DNA of 64,000 nucleotides from Salvelinus alpinus (Eukaryota; Chordata; Actinopteri; Salmoniformes; Salmonidae), in assembly GCF_045679555.1 (NCBI RefSeq), contig NC_092110.1, positions 3,425,390-3,489,389 on the forward strand, in the 5' to 3' direction. Numbering within the stretch: position 1 is the stretch's first letter; each line of letters starts with the position of its first letter. Positions 12,291-23,200 of this stretch are shown piece after piece. The notes beneath the pieces were generated by a model. It was given only the letters and a program-made list of their open reading frames with translations. It was not told where the DNA came from and did not search any database. The position numbers and the translations under genes were made by a program.

Positions 12291-12556
12291 TCTGCTGGAG
12301 GGGGACCCAGACCCACCTGGCCAGCAGGCTGCTGTCTGACAGTTGAGCTGCAGGTTGACTATAGTATGGAGTAGACCTGGGTTCAAATGCTATTTGAAAT
12401 CTTTTAAGTAATTTTTGCTTTTGCCTACCTGGAGTGCCAGATGGGTGAAGTTTGCACTCTTGAGATGATTCTTTTGGTTTCATTCTTCCAGAGGAGCTCA
12501 ATCAAGCCCAGATATTAGTATTTCAAATAGTTTTTGAACCCGGTTCTGGGACCCAC

Positions 12557-12734
12557 CTGGCCAGCAGGCTGCTCTCATAGAACCTGGGCTGCAGGCTGAC
12601 TATAGTGTGTAGCAGCTGCTGGGCCTGGTTCTGCAGTATCACCATTTCTGCCCTGCTGTTCATGCCAATAACTTCCACCATGTCCTTGTCCGACATGTTC
12701 TCTATGTAGGCTCTACACTGGGACCAGCTGGCAT
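12557..12734 (-). pseudogene. Dynein pseudogene exon: C-terminal domain
   Basis: Between acceptor 'atttctctaaag' and donor 'gtgggt' the frame is open and includes YIENMSDKDMVEVIGMNSRA then LQNQAQQLLHTIVSLQPR. It matches the 'YIxxLPxxDxPEVFGMHxNAxI...LLxTLLxLQPR' block after AAA6. A partial second copy of its 3' boundary lies at 12305-12370. Confidence 0.85.
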
Positions 12735-13295
12735 CTTTAGAGAGAAATATAATATAATGTAATGGTCTCAATGTAGACACAAAGAATAACAGACATAACA
12801 GAGGTTATTTTAAAGTATTGTCTGTAATATTTCATTATGTGACATACAGTACCAGCTGTCATCAAGGCAAAGGGTGGTTACTTTTGAAGAATCTCAAATA
12901 TAAAATATATTTTGATTTGTTTAACATTTTTTGGGGGGGTTGATTCCATGATTCCATTTGACATCATAATTATCCTATTGATTGTTGTATCAGTGGAGGC
13001 AAAAGAGCAGAGTCTTCCAGGCTGGGCTGCATTTTATCTTACAGAAGCTCCTCTGTCACCTCTCCACTGGGACTCATGGTGTGAAGGAGGCTCCACCGCT
13101 ATCTACAGGACAGGAAGTGAAATGACTATTATTAACTGAGGCTCTAAAGCTATCGTCAGGAACAGAATCATTAGCAATGGATTTGTAATAACAATAGATA
13201 TTGTTGTGTTCTGTGTAGAATCCTACGAGAGAAGACCCTCAGACAATGGCAATTTGACTGGTTCACTCATGGGTACACCATACAAATAAAATCCC

Positions 13296-14082
13296 TAACT
13301 ATACTGTGTGTACAAAACATTAAGGACATGTCTTTCCATGACATAGACTGACCAGGTGAATCCAGGTGAAAGCTATGATCCTTTATTGATGTCACTTGTT
13401 AAATCCACTTCCATCAGTGTAGATGAAGGGGAGGAGACAGGTTAAAGAAATATTTGTGTATGTGTGCCATTGAGGGTGAATGGGCAAGACAAAAGATTTA
13501 AGTGGGATATGGTAGTAGGTACAAGGTGCACCGGTTAGAGTGTGTCACGAACTGCAACACTGCTGGGGTTTTCATGCTCAAGAGTTTCCATGTCTATCAA
13601 GAATGGTCCACCAATGGTCCACCACCCATATGCCCATATGAATAACCCCTATGATGTAACTGGAATGATGAGATAGATGTTCTTCTTTTATGTTTTTGTT
13701 TTATTATTTCACTGCCATACTGTGTTCGATCTTGTCTAGCCATCTTGTCTCAAGAGGACCACAATGGGAATAAGTCCCAGACTTTATTGTATATTATCCT
13801 CGATGATTTTATTAATGTGCATGTATGGCTTTTAAGTTTTATGTGTGCTTGTTATTTTAGATGGTCAAATTAATTAACTGAACTAAACCACCCAAAGGAC
13901 GTCCAGCCTACTTGACACAACTGTGGAAAGCATTGGAGTCAACATGGGCCAGCATCGCTGTGGAACGCTTTCGACACCTTGTAGAGTCTGTGCCCCAACG
14001 AATTGAGGCTGTTCTGAGGGCAAAATGGGGTGCAACTCAATATTAGGGAGTTGTTCCTAATGTTTTGTACACTCAGTGTATA
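13296..14082. mobile_element. Non-autonomous Tc1-like element
   Basis: The left end 'tgtgtacaaaacattaagga' and right end 'cctaatgttttgtacactca' are inverted copies. The interior keeps scraps of transposase (ccacccaaaggacgtccagc, then tgtggaacgctttcgacacc near 13960) but is deleted and contains about 250 bases of unrelated DNA (roughly 13635-13885). No usable frame. Confidence 0.8.
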
Positions 14083-14104
14083 CTTCTATAGGTGGTTCGC
14101 CCTC

Positions 14105-14213
14105 TAACGGTGAGCTGTGGGACTGAAGAGCTCGATGGCTCTCTGCAGGATGGAGGCAGGGAACACTGGGTCTGGTTTAGGGTACAGCCACAGACAGAAA
14201 TGAGGGTCCAGGT
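14105..14213 (-). pseudogene. Dynein pseudogene exon: AAA6 second half
   Basis: It reads LDPHFCLWLYPKPDPVFPAS then ILQRAIEL after acceptor 'aatggcacag', matching the dynein 'HxxFRLWLTSxPSxxFPVxxLQ' block. The frame meets a TAG soon after (near 14112) without an evident donor. Confidence 0.8.
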
Positions 14214-14559
14214 CTGTGCCATTTCATTTCAACCCGAGGAGGGATGAAAGACACTTAACACACTTAGATCTGTGGAGAGGCATCCATCTACAACTGTGCT
14301 GTGTGCTGTGTGCTGTGCTGTGCTGCGTGCTGCCGGCACCTGAGAGGACCACACCTCGAGGTAATCTCGCAGGACCCTCTTGTGCTTCGACATGGTTTCA
14401 ACAAACATCCTACATCATAGTTGTCTCACACGGCATTAGCCATTGACATAAATATTATATTAACACATAAAACATGCAAAAATAAAAGTTCAAAACAGCG
14501 CAATGCACCAATAAGTTCTGTTGTCCACTCAAAGCTTGACCACGGTTTGCGGTCTAGGC

Positions 14560-14736
14560 ACAAAACAAGAAGCCAGGTGGCAGATCTGCAGGAAGAGCCA
14601 GCGGCCCTTGAGGACCTGGGCCTTGTAGATGAGCTACTCTGCCCTTGGGACCTGACCCAGAGACACCATGTCCAGGTGCAGCTGCTGCCCCTCAGCTCCT
14701 GGGCCAGACGCACCAGGTGGGAGGCTGGGTCCATGC
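14560..14736 (-). pseudogene. Dynein pseudogene exon: AAA6, two frameshifts
   Basis: After acceptor 'cctcgtctag' three different frames carry consecutive pieces of the AAA6 signature: GMDPASHLVRLAQEL, then GQQLHLDMVSLGQVPGQ, then IYKAQVLKGRWLFLQICHLA. The normal protein has 'SPGADPxxxLxxLA...LGQGQ...GxWxxLQNCHLA' in one frame. Two frame changes in 150 bases rule out a working exon. The conserved LQNCHLA asparagine is also changed to isoleucine. Confidence 0.88.
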
Positions 14737-15511
14737 CTAGACGAGGAAAATAAGGACACTACACCATATTCTCGATGAATTGCGAAGGTGTAAAATAACC
14801 TGTAAGTGTCCCTGTGCCCATCCCAAGTCCTACTAGCGGGAGAGAGGGTAAAAAAACAGCCTTACTCCAAGGTTATTGCACACAATTAATCCAGTATTAG
14901 ATATTGACTGTGACATTGTGATTGCCTCAAATCAATAGTTGGAAAATGTTTTTATCAGGTATATTTGACAACAATATTGGTAGAAGGCGTGCTTAGGTGA
15001 AGAATTAAGCATGTTTATGTTCACTTGCCTTATTTCTGAAATGTCGCTCTATTCCAGAGCACCTTAAGCTGGAACTGCTTTCTCTAACAGAGGCAAAACT
15101 TTATTTAAATCAGCTGTGGAATCCTACAGTTTTACAACACAAAATAAGAACAAATTGTTTACATAAACAAAACGTTACCCACAGTCAACAGAGAACACAT
15201 TTATCAAAGTGTGTGTGTGTGCACGCGCATGTGTTTTCACAGATGTAGGATCGTAATTTGACCACTCCGGGAAATGTAAACTTGTAGTCCATTTGAGTTT
15301 TAAAAAGACTTCTAAAGTTTGTAATTTACACTGAAATGTCAGACTTAATTTGCCTTAACGAAAAATGTATCAACCCCTACAAAAATGTCCATTAATTATA
15401 ATCCACATAATAATTCACATTTCCTTTTGCCGCAGGATTGTTCCTTGCATCATCATCTTTCTTCCATCTCTTCTTCCACATCCATCAATCAATCTCCAGC
15501 CTTTATCTGAC

Positions 15512-15688
15512 CTTCCTGAGCTTGGAGCCCTCTGAACGACACATCTTGGTAAATGTGTCTATGTACCCAGTAAAGGTGCTAGGAACAAGGTAGTAGAGCC
15601 TTCTCATCTCCTGCAGGTACTGAGCAGCCATCTGGGTTGAGCTGTAGTGGATATCCACACACACTCTGGCTACCTTGTTCTGAAGGAC
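15512..15688 (-). pseudogene. Dynein pseudogene exon: end of AAA4 / stalk start
   Basis: Fifty-nine codons are open between acceptor 'aagctcccag' and donor 'gtcaga'. They contain VARVCVDIHYSSTQMAAQYL then QEMRRLYYLVPSTFTGYIDT. Dyneins have 'ICVxxHxSVxxxSxxFxxELRRxxYVTPTSYLExI' at this place, just before the microtubule-binding stalk. This exon shows no lesion, so decay of the gene may be recent. Confidence 0.85.
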
Positions 15689-15835
15689 CTGGGAGCTTAT
15701 AAACCATTTCAGAAATTGGGTTATCAACAGGTGATCCAGATTCTGGACTTAATCTTCATATCTAAAAGTAACCTTAAGTTGTAATTTTAGTTTATTTCAT
15801 GTACACATTTGCAGCTTGAAGTTAAATTAATGAAT

Positions 15836-17640
15836 TTATTTAACATTTATTTAACCAGATAAGTCAATTGAGAACCCATTCTCATTTCCAATAATGACCT
15901 GGCCAAGAGGCATAATATTGCAGCAGTGAACAGGACAACCACTAAAAATAAATAAAACACACTATACAGAGGAAAGGTACAAATTCATCCAATATACAAC
16001 AATAAGACATATTGACAGTAGGTTAGACCAGAAAAAGTCGAAGTCAACACAGCAGATTTAATGATCAGCAGTTACGGTGATCAGATAGTAGCTCAGTTAA
16101 TATGTTTTTGAAGGAGTGTGGTGGAATGAATGTGTCAAGGGTCTTTTGCAGCTCGCTCCAGTAGTTGGCAACAGAAAACTGGAATGAATGACGGTCAAAG
16201 GAAGTGCAGGCTTTGGAATGACCCGTGTGATATCTACCAGAGTGCATGTTGCTGAGGAGTGAGCTGAGGTAGAGGGGGGACTTGCCTACTTGTAAATAAA
16301 TTGGTACCAGTGGGTCTGGCGCCAGGGTGACGAGAGACAATTGACCCAGGGTTTAAAGGACACAGAGATGAGTGTTGAAGGGGGCACTGGTAACAAAGTG
16401 GATGGCAGTGCGGTAAATTACGTGTCGTTTATTAAGAGAGGTTTGGAGGGCAAGCCTGTAAACTACTTCGGCAGAATTGGCAGGATGCTCATTTTTACAA
16501 AGGTGTGCTTGGCAGATTGGGGTGGATGTTTTGTTGCGGTAGAGGAAAACAATTCTGGATTTAACTTTAGACGGAAGGTGGGTGATGTGGGTATGCAATG
16601 AGAGGGATCATTCCAGCCATATACCAAGGTGTGTCGACATACTCTAGCTCTGACCCGTTCGGGGTGAGAATGTTAGGAGGGCAGGCAGGTTGAGATAGGT
16701 TCCGGTTGAACAGCGTACATTTAGTTTTTTTGGTATTGAGGAGTAGGTGAAAGCCGGAGATGGCATGCTGGGTGTGGCTAAAGCTATGTTGTAGGGTGGT
16801 CAACACAGTGTTCAGGGAGGGGCCAGTTGTGTGCAGGATAGTGTCAGCATAAAGGTGGATGAGAGAGTCACTAGTAGAAGGCGCAACATTGTTAGTATAC
16901 ACAGAGAATAGGTCCGGCCCAAGAATCAACCCTTGTGGGACTCCCATATATACAGCCAGTGGTTGGGATAGCAGGCGCTCGGATTGGACACGTTGTACAC
17001 AGCCAGAGAAATAGTTTTCAAACCAGTCTAGACAATCCTCTGCGAACCCTAGGTTGATTAGTCTATTGAACAGAATGCAGTGGTTAACAGAATCAAAGGC
17101 TTTAGAGATCAATAAAAACAGCTGCCCAATACCGCTTGTTGTCAAAAGCAGATATGTCATTAGAACCTTCAGTGTTGCAGAGGTACTCTGGCCTTCACCT
17201 ACTATGGCCAGTTCTGATGCCAGACTGCATCGCAGAAAGAACACCGTGGGACTCCAATTGGCTGGTTAACTGTTGGTTGACCAGACATTCAAAAACTTTA
17301 GAAAGGCAAGATGGAGATAGTTGGGGTCTAGTTTGTCGCCCCTTTTGAAGAGTGGTATGATGGTAGCAGCTTTCCAATCCTGTGGGACTTCAGATCTTTG
17401 TAAGGAGAGGTGGAGGCAGGGGATAGGGGCTGAGATGAGGATGGAAGACAGCTTCAGAAAGAATGGGTCCAGATCATCGAGCGCAGGTGATTTGTAAGGG
17501 TCCAGGTTACAGCACCTCATTCTCATGTCCTGGCTGGAAAAAGAAGCGGGGGGTGCTCTGAGGGAGAACTCAAAAGGGGACAGGGGCAGCATGGCTGGCA
17601 GCGGGAGTGACAAAGTGCTTGTTGAAACTCAAATTAAATC
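15836..17640 (-). mobile_element. Decayed LINE with reverse transcriptase
   Basis: The minus strand gives RT pieces ISKAFDSVNHCILFNRLINL (motif A), GVPQGLILGPDLFSVYTNNV (motif B) and LYADTILHTTG (motif C, normally YADD), then C-terminal sequence at 16340-16065. The catalytic box is altered (YADT) and frames change at about 17250 and 16600. The 3' part reaches to about 15836 ('aacatttatttaaccagata'). It lies inside the dynein pseudogene. Confidence 0.82.
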
Positions 17641-17943
17641 AAATTTTATTGGTCACAGACAGATATTTAGCAGATGTTATTGAGGGTGTAGCGAAATGCT
17701 TGTGTTCCTAGCTCCAACAGTGCAGTAGTATCTAACAATACACAACAATACACACTAATCTAAAAGTAAAATAATGTTATGAAATATAAATATTAGGACG
17801 AGCAATGTCAGAGTGGCATTGACTAAAATACAGTAGATTAGAATACAGTATATACATATAAAATGAGTATAGCAGTATGTAAACATTATTAAAGTGACTA
17901 GTGTTCCATTATTAAAGTGACCAGTGATTACATGTCTATGTAT
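17632..17943 (-). repeat. LINE 3' tail fragment split by a solo LTR
   Basis: Plus-strand sequence 'aaatcaaattttattggtca' and 'tgtagcgaaatgcttgtgtt' is the reverse of a common salmonid LINE tail. The LTR at 17944 interrupts it. Sequence after the LTR ('gggcagcagcctctaaggtg') continues the repeat. Confidence 0.7.
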
Positions 17944-18308
17944 TGTCACGTTCTGACCATAGTTCTTTTGTATTTTCTTTGTTTTAGTATGGTCAGGGCG
18001 TGAGTTGGGTGGGTATTCTATGTTTTGGTTTTCTATGTTGGGTTGTTCGTTAGCCTGGTATGATTCTCAATCAGAGGCAGGTGTCGTTAGTTGTCTGATT
18101 GGGAACCATATTTAGGTAGCCTGTTTTCTGTTGGGTTTTGTGGGTGGTTGTTTTCAGTCTTTGTGTGTCTGCACCAGACAGAACTGTTTCGGTTGTTTCT
18201 TTGTTGTTTTGTTGTTCAGTGTTCTGTTTTGATGATTATTAAACATCATGAACACTTATCACGCTGCACCTTGGTCCTCACCTTCTTCCACCGACGACAG
18301 CCGTTACA
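17944..18308 (+). mobile_element. Solo LTR with 5-bp target duplication
   Basis: This 365-bp unit starts TGTCACGTTC and ends GCCGTTACA. It is flanked by the direct repeat TGTAT at 17939-17943 and 18309-18313. It has an ATTAAA hexamer near 18237 upstream of the 'cacgctgcaccttggtcctc' segment. A second copy with different flanks lies at 37065-37455, and related ends bound the element at 39.8-41.2 kb. Clean TG...CA ends and the target duplication mark it as an LTR left by recombination. Confidence 0.85.
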
Positions 18309-18588
18309 TGTATATTGGGCAGCAGCCTCTAAGGTGCAGGGTTGAGTAACCGGGTGGTAGCCGGCTAGCTATTTAATAATCTACTGGAGAAAAGAATTAT
18401 CACAAAACTTTTAATGCTGTTGTTTTTAATGTGAGAGCTCTGATGAGTATGATTTCCAGTCTACAGTATGTATTACATACGGTAAATAAACTTGAACTTG
18501 AAACTTATCTTTAATACTCTTGAATGGTAGAATTTGAAAAGTGTATGGATGCTTGCTGCACTCCATGGGGGTAAAGGTGTGAGCAGAC

Positions 18589-18693
18589 CTTTGTGTATGA
18601 GACTCTCAATGCTAGGAACCAACTCATCCCAGGGAACGATGAGATCCACAATGTACTTGAAGATCATACGATTCCACACCGGTAAAGACACAC
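18589..18693 (-). pseudogene. Dynein pseudogene exon: before AAA3 (tentative)
   Basis: The acceptor 'tctgaatattccag' is followed by VSLPVWNRMIFKYIVDLIVP then WDELVPSI. The pattern resembles the 'FDYxxDxxxxxWxPWxxxVP' stretch that precedes AAA3 in axonemal dyneins. A donor 'gtctgc' follows at 18588. The order relative to neighbouring exons is correct, but the match is short. Confidence 0.55.
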
Positions 18694-19234
18694 CTGGAAT
18701 ATTCAGAGACAAAAGCAAGTTTGATGGAAGAGGGATAACTTCTCCAATATAGAAAATGTAATGGATTTAAATTATTATTGGGCTACATTAATTATTCTAT
18801 TCACATACTGCAAGGTGCGCCTTCAAACAACTTGTGGATCAGAGTTTTGGATGCTTGTGCGACATTCAATAGCTTTTGTCTTTAGTAGTTAGCAGGAAAT
18901 CATCAGTCATCCACATGGTTGGGGACTCCTCCGACTGTCCAGGTATATAGTATTAAAAGACAAACAGCTTCCCGAGAAGAATCGTGGGGTTTTCTGTAGA
19001 AACCACTTGTTATCCTCCCTGTGTAAGATTGCAAATACACAGTAACTTTACCAAAGCTGAATGAAGATCATATAGTAACTACAAACAGCAATAGATTTCA
19101 GTTACACTTACCTTTTTCCTATGTAATCAATGTCTATAGAGGTCTTCCCAATTTCGTCCTCTGACAATGGCTCAAGATTTAGTCCTGAAACAATACAACA
19201 TCCATGCAAATAGACAGAAAAGTAGAAGAAGAAG

Positions 19235-19383
19235 AAGAAACATCTGCATGAAGCTGATGACAACCCCCGGGATGCTGCAGAGGGTCATGACTATAGACAT
19301 TTCTGGGATCTGGATGTTGAGCAGCTTCTGGTGCTTCTTCACACATTTCAGCCCCTGAGCTTCCAGTCAAGGTCAACTGGATC
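19235..19383 (-). pseudogene. Dynein pseudogene exon: AAA2-AAA3 junction, damaged
   Basis: After a strong acceptor ('ttctcccctccag') one frame reads DPVDLDWK, as in the MDPxxLGWKP motif of dyneins. A second frame reads GLKCVKKHQKLLNIQIPEMS then IVMTLC, matching the later 'LxFVxKH...VxTLCxLL' segment. The DNA between these motifs is missing and the frame changes, so this copy has an internal deletion. Confidence 0.7.
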
Positions 19384-20235
19384 CTGGAGGGGAGAAATAT
19401 CATAAAAGTTGATATGCTCAAAATATTCTCACTTAGTATAACAAACTACTGTATGACTATGATGATGATAATGGTTTATTGCATTTCGTTTCATGGGTAC
19501 TATGGCAGCTAAAAGCTGAATTACAGTAACACATACAATTAAACATTTAAATTCATAAGTTGAGATACAACAAATTGAACAAAATCAAAACATCTGGGAG
19601 GCAAGAATGGAGGTAGAATGGTCTGAGCGGTGGAGGGAGGAGGGAGCATTCTTGGCCACAGCCAGCTAGGGAGTTCAGTGGTCATGTCAGAGACAGGTCC
19701 GCAGCCGTCAGCACACATCACTGTCTCCGACGTCCTCAGCCTCTCCTTATGGACTCCGTAGGTCGCTGGCTAGCTACTCCTCTACCATACCGATGTGTAT
19801 TTGGTTCCGGAGTTCCAAATTAAGCAGCAGCAGCTGAAAAGATGAGCTCCTACAAATATTGAAATTTAAATGTTTTTTTTAGAGTAAAGTACATCGAAAA
19901 AAATCAAAAGAAAACTGCAAACTGAATAGGAGACCAAACAAGCAGCAAACAAAGAAGAAAGGCTTTTGAAAAAGTAACAATTTTTCATAAAATTATACCG
20001 TTTTCTTAGCTAGCTAAGTTGTTTACCTGTTGCTAGGCAGTTGCTAGGGACATTCCTGGAAGAAGCTAGCTAGCTAACAAGGAGTGTCTAGTTGGCAGAA
20101 GAGAAGAAGGGACAAAGAAGGGACAAAGTGGGACAAAATAAGGACAGAAGAAAAGGGAAAGGGGACATTAAGGTGAAGCAGTCCTCTAAAGACACAAAAG
20201 ACAATAATACAAGAAACAACACTTCTATTGCCTCT

Positions 20236-23200
20236 CCCTCTACGATACGCACTTCCGGGTTGGAGCGAGTAGTTGCATTCCGCTTTGCTCCACAGGTAGT
20301 ATTACATTTCATTTCATTACAGTACAACAGTTTGATTTGTTTGATCTTAGCTGGCTACATAGCCGTCTTTGTATCCAAGATAATTGTGTAGTCTAGAGTA
20401 ATTGTCGAGGTTACCTAGCCAGTTAGAGGTTACCTAGCCAGCTACACTTTCAAACAAAGTCAACAACGCAGCCACTGCTAGCTAGCCTATTTCACCAGCC
20501 AGCAGTACTATATCATTTTAGTCAATAAGATTTTTTGCAACGTAAGCTTAACTTTCTGAACATTCGAGACGTGTAGTCCACTTGTCATTCCAATCTCCTT
20601 TGCATTAGCGTAGCCTCTTCTGTAGCCTGTCAACTATGTGTCTGTCTATCCCTGTTCTCTCCTCTCTGCACAGACCATACAAACGCTTCACACCGCGTGG
20701 CCGCTGCTACTCTAACCTGGTGGTCCCAGCGCGCACGACCCACGTGGAGTTCCAGGTCTCAGGCAGCCTCTGGAACTGCCGATCTGCGGCCAACAAGGCA
20801 GAGTTCATCTCAGCCTATGCTTCCCTCCAGTCCCTCGACTTCTTGGCACTGACGGAAACATGGATTACCACTGATAACACTGCTACTCCTACTGCTCTCT
20901 CCTCGTCTGCCCACGTGTTCTCGCACACCCCGAGAGCTTCTGGTCAGCGGGGTGGTGGCACTGGGATCCTCATCTCTCCCAAGTGGACATTCTCTCTTTC
21001 TCCCCTGACCCATCTGTCTATCGCCTTCTTTGAATTCCATGCTGTCACAGTTACCAGCCCTTTCAAGCTTAACATCCTTATCATTTATCGCCCTCCAGGT
21101 TCCCTTGGAGAGTTCATCAATGAGCTTGACGCCCTGATAAGTTCCTTTCCTGAGGATGGCTCACCTCTCACAGTTCTGGGTGACTTTAACCTCCCCACGT
21201 CTACCTTTGACTCATTCCTCTCTGCCTCCTTCTTTCCACTCCTCTCCTCTTTTGACCTCACCCTCTCACCTTCCCCCCCTACTCACAAGGCAGGCAATAC
21301 GCTTGACCTCATCTTTACTAGATGCTGTTCTTCCACTAATCTCATTGCAACTCCCCTCCAAGTCTCCGACCACTACCTTGTATCCTTTTCCCTCTCGCTC
21401 TCATCCAACACTTCCCACACTGCCCCTACTCGGATGGTATCGCGCCGTCCCAAACTTCGCTCTCTCTCCCCCGCTACTCTCTCCTCTTCCATCCTATCAT
21501 CTCTTCCCTCTGCTCAAACCTTCTCCAACCTATCTCCTGATTCTGCCTCCTCAACCCTCCTCTCCTCCCTTTCTGCATCCTTTGACTCTCTATGTCCCCT
21601 ATCCTCCAGGCCGGCTCGGTCCTCCCCTCCTGCTCCGTGGCTCGACGACTCATTGCGAGCTCACAGAACAGGGCTCCGGGCAGCCGAGCGGAAATGGAGG
21701 AAAACTCGCCTCCCTGCGGACCTGGCATCCTTTCACTCCCTCCTCTCTACATTCTCCTCTTCTGTCTCTGCTGCTAAAGCCAATTTCTACCACTCTAAAT
21801 TCCAAGCATCTGCCTCTAACCCTAGGAAGCTCTTTGCCACCTTCTACTCCCTCCTGAATCCTCCTCCCCCTCCTCCCCCCTCCTCCCTCTCTGCTGATGA
21901 CTTCGTCAACCATTTTGAAAAGAAGGTCGACGACATCCGATCCTCGTTTGCTAAGTCAAACGACACCGCTGGTTCTGCTCACACTGCCCTACCCTGTGCT
22001 TTGACCTCTTTCTCCCCTCTCTCTCCAGATGAAATCTCGCGTCTTGTGACGGCCGGCCGCCCAACAACCTGCCCGCTTGACCCTATCCCCTCCTCTCTTC
22101 TCCAGACCATTTCCGGAGACCTTCTCCCTTACCTCACCTCGCTCATCAACTCATCCTTGACCGCTGGCTACGTCCCTTCCGTCTTCAAGAGAGCGAGAGT
22201 TGCACCCCTTCTGAAAAAACCTACACTCGATCCCTCCGATGTCAACAACTACAGACCAGTATCCCTTCTTTCTTTTCTCTCCAAAACTCTTGAACGTGCC
22301 GTCCTTGGCCAGCTCTCCTGCTATCTCTCTCAGAATGACCTTCTTGATCCAAATCAGTCAGGTTTCAAGACTAGTCATTCAACTGAGACTGCTCTTCTCT
22401 GTGTCACGGAGGCGCTCCGCACTGCTAAAGCTAACTCTCTCTCCTCTGCTCTCATCCTTCTAGACCTATCGGCTGCCTTTGATACTGTGAACCATCAGAT
22501 CCTCCTCTCCACCCTCTCCGAGCTGGGCATCTCCGGCGCGGCCCACGCTTGGATTGCGTCCTACCTGACAGGTCGCTCCTACCAGGTGGCGTGGCGAGAA
22601 TCTGTCTCCGCACCACGTGCTCTCACCACTGGTGTCCCCCAGGGCTCTGTTCTAGGCCCTCTCCTATTCTCGCTATACACCAAGTCACTTGGCTCTGTCA
22701 TATCCTCACATGGTCTCTCCTATCATTGCTATGCAGACGACACACAATTAATCTTCTCCTTTCCCCCCTCTGATAACCAGGTGGTGAATCGCATCTCTGC
22801 ATGTCTGGCAGACATATCAGTGTGGATGACGGATCACCACCTCAAGCTGAACCTCGGCAAGACGGAGCTGCTCTTCCTCCCGGGGAAGGACTGCCCGTTC
22901 CATGATCTCGCCATCACGGTTGACAACTCCATTGTGTCCTCCTCCCAGAGTGCTAAGAACCTTGGCGTGATCCTGGACAACACCCCGTCGTTCTCAACTA
23001 ACATCAAGGCGGTGACCCGTTCCTGTAGGTTCATGCTCTACAACATTCGCAGAGTACGACCCTGCCTCACGCAGGAAGCAGCGCAGGTCCTAATCCAGGC
23101 ACTTGTCATCTCCCGTCTGGATTACTGCAACTCGCTGTTGGCTGGGCTCCCTGCCTGTGCCATTAAACCCCTACAACTCATCCAGAACGCCGCAGCCCGT

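Noticed and set aside
13050-13140. Possible further dynein exon on the minus strand (IAVEPPSHHE after 'tcctgtag')
   Set aside because: Only the VEPP word resembles the conserved block, and the frame soon stops. Evidence too thin for a feature.
21156-21857. 233-codon plus-strand frame overlapping the LINE ORF
   Set aside because: It is low-complexity Ser/Pro/Leu sequence from C/T-rich codons of the endonuclease-RT frame.
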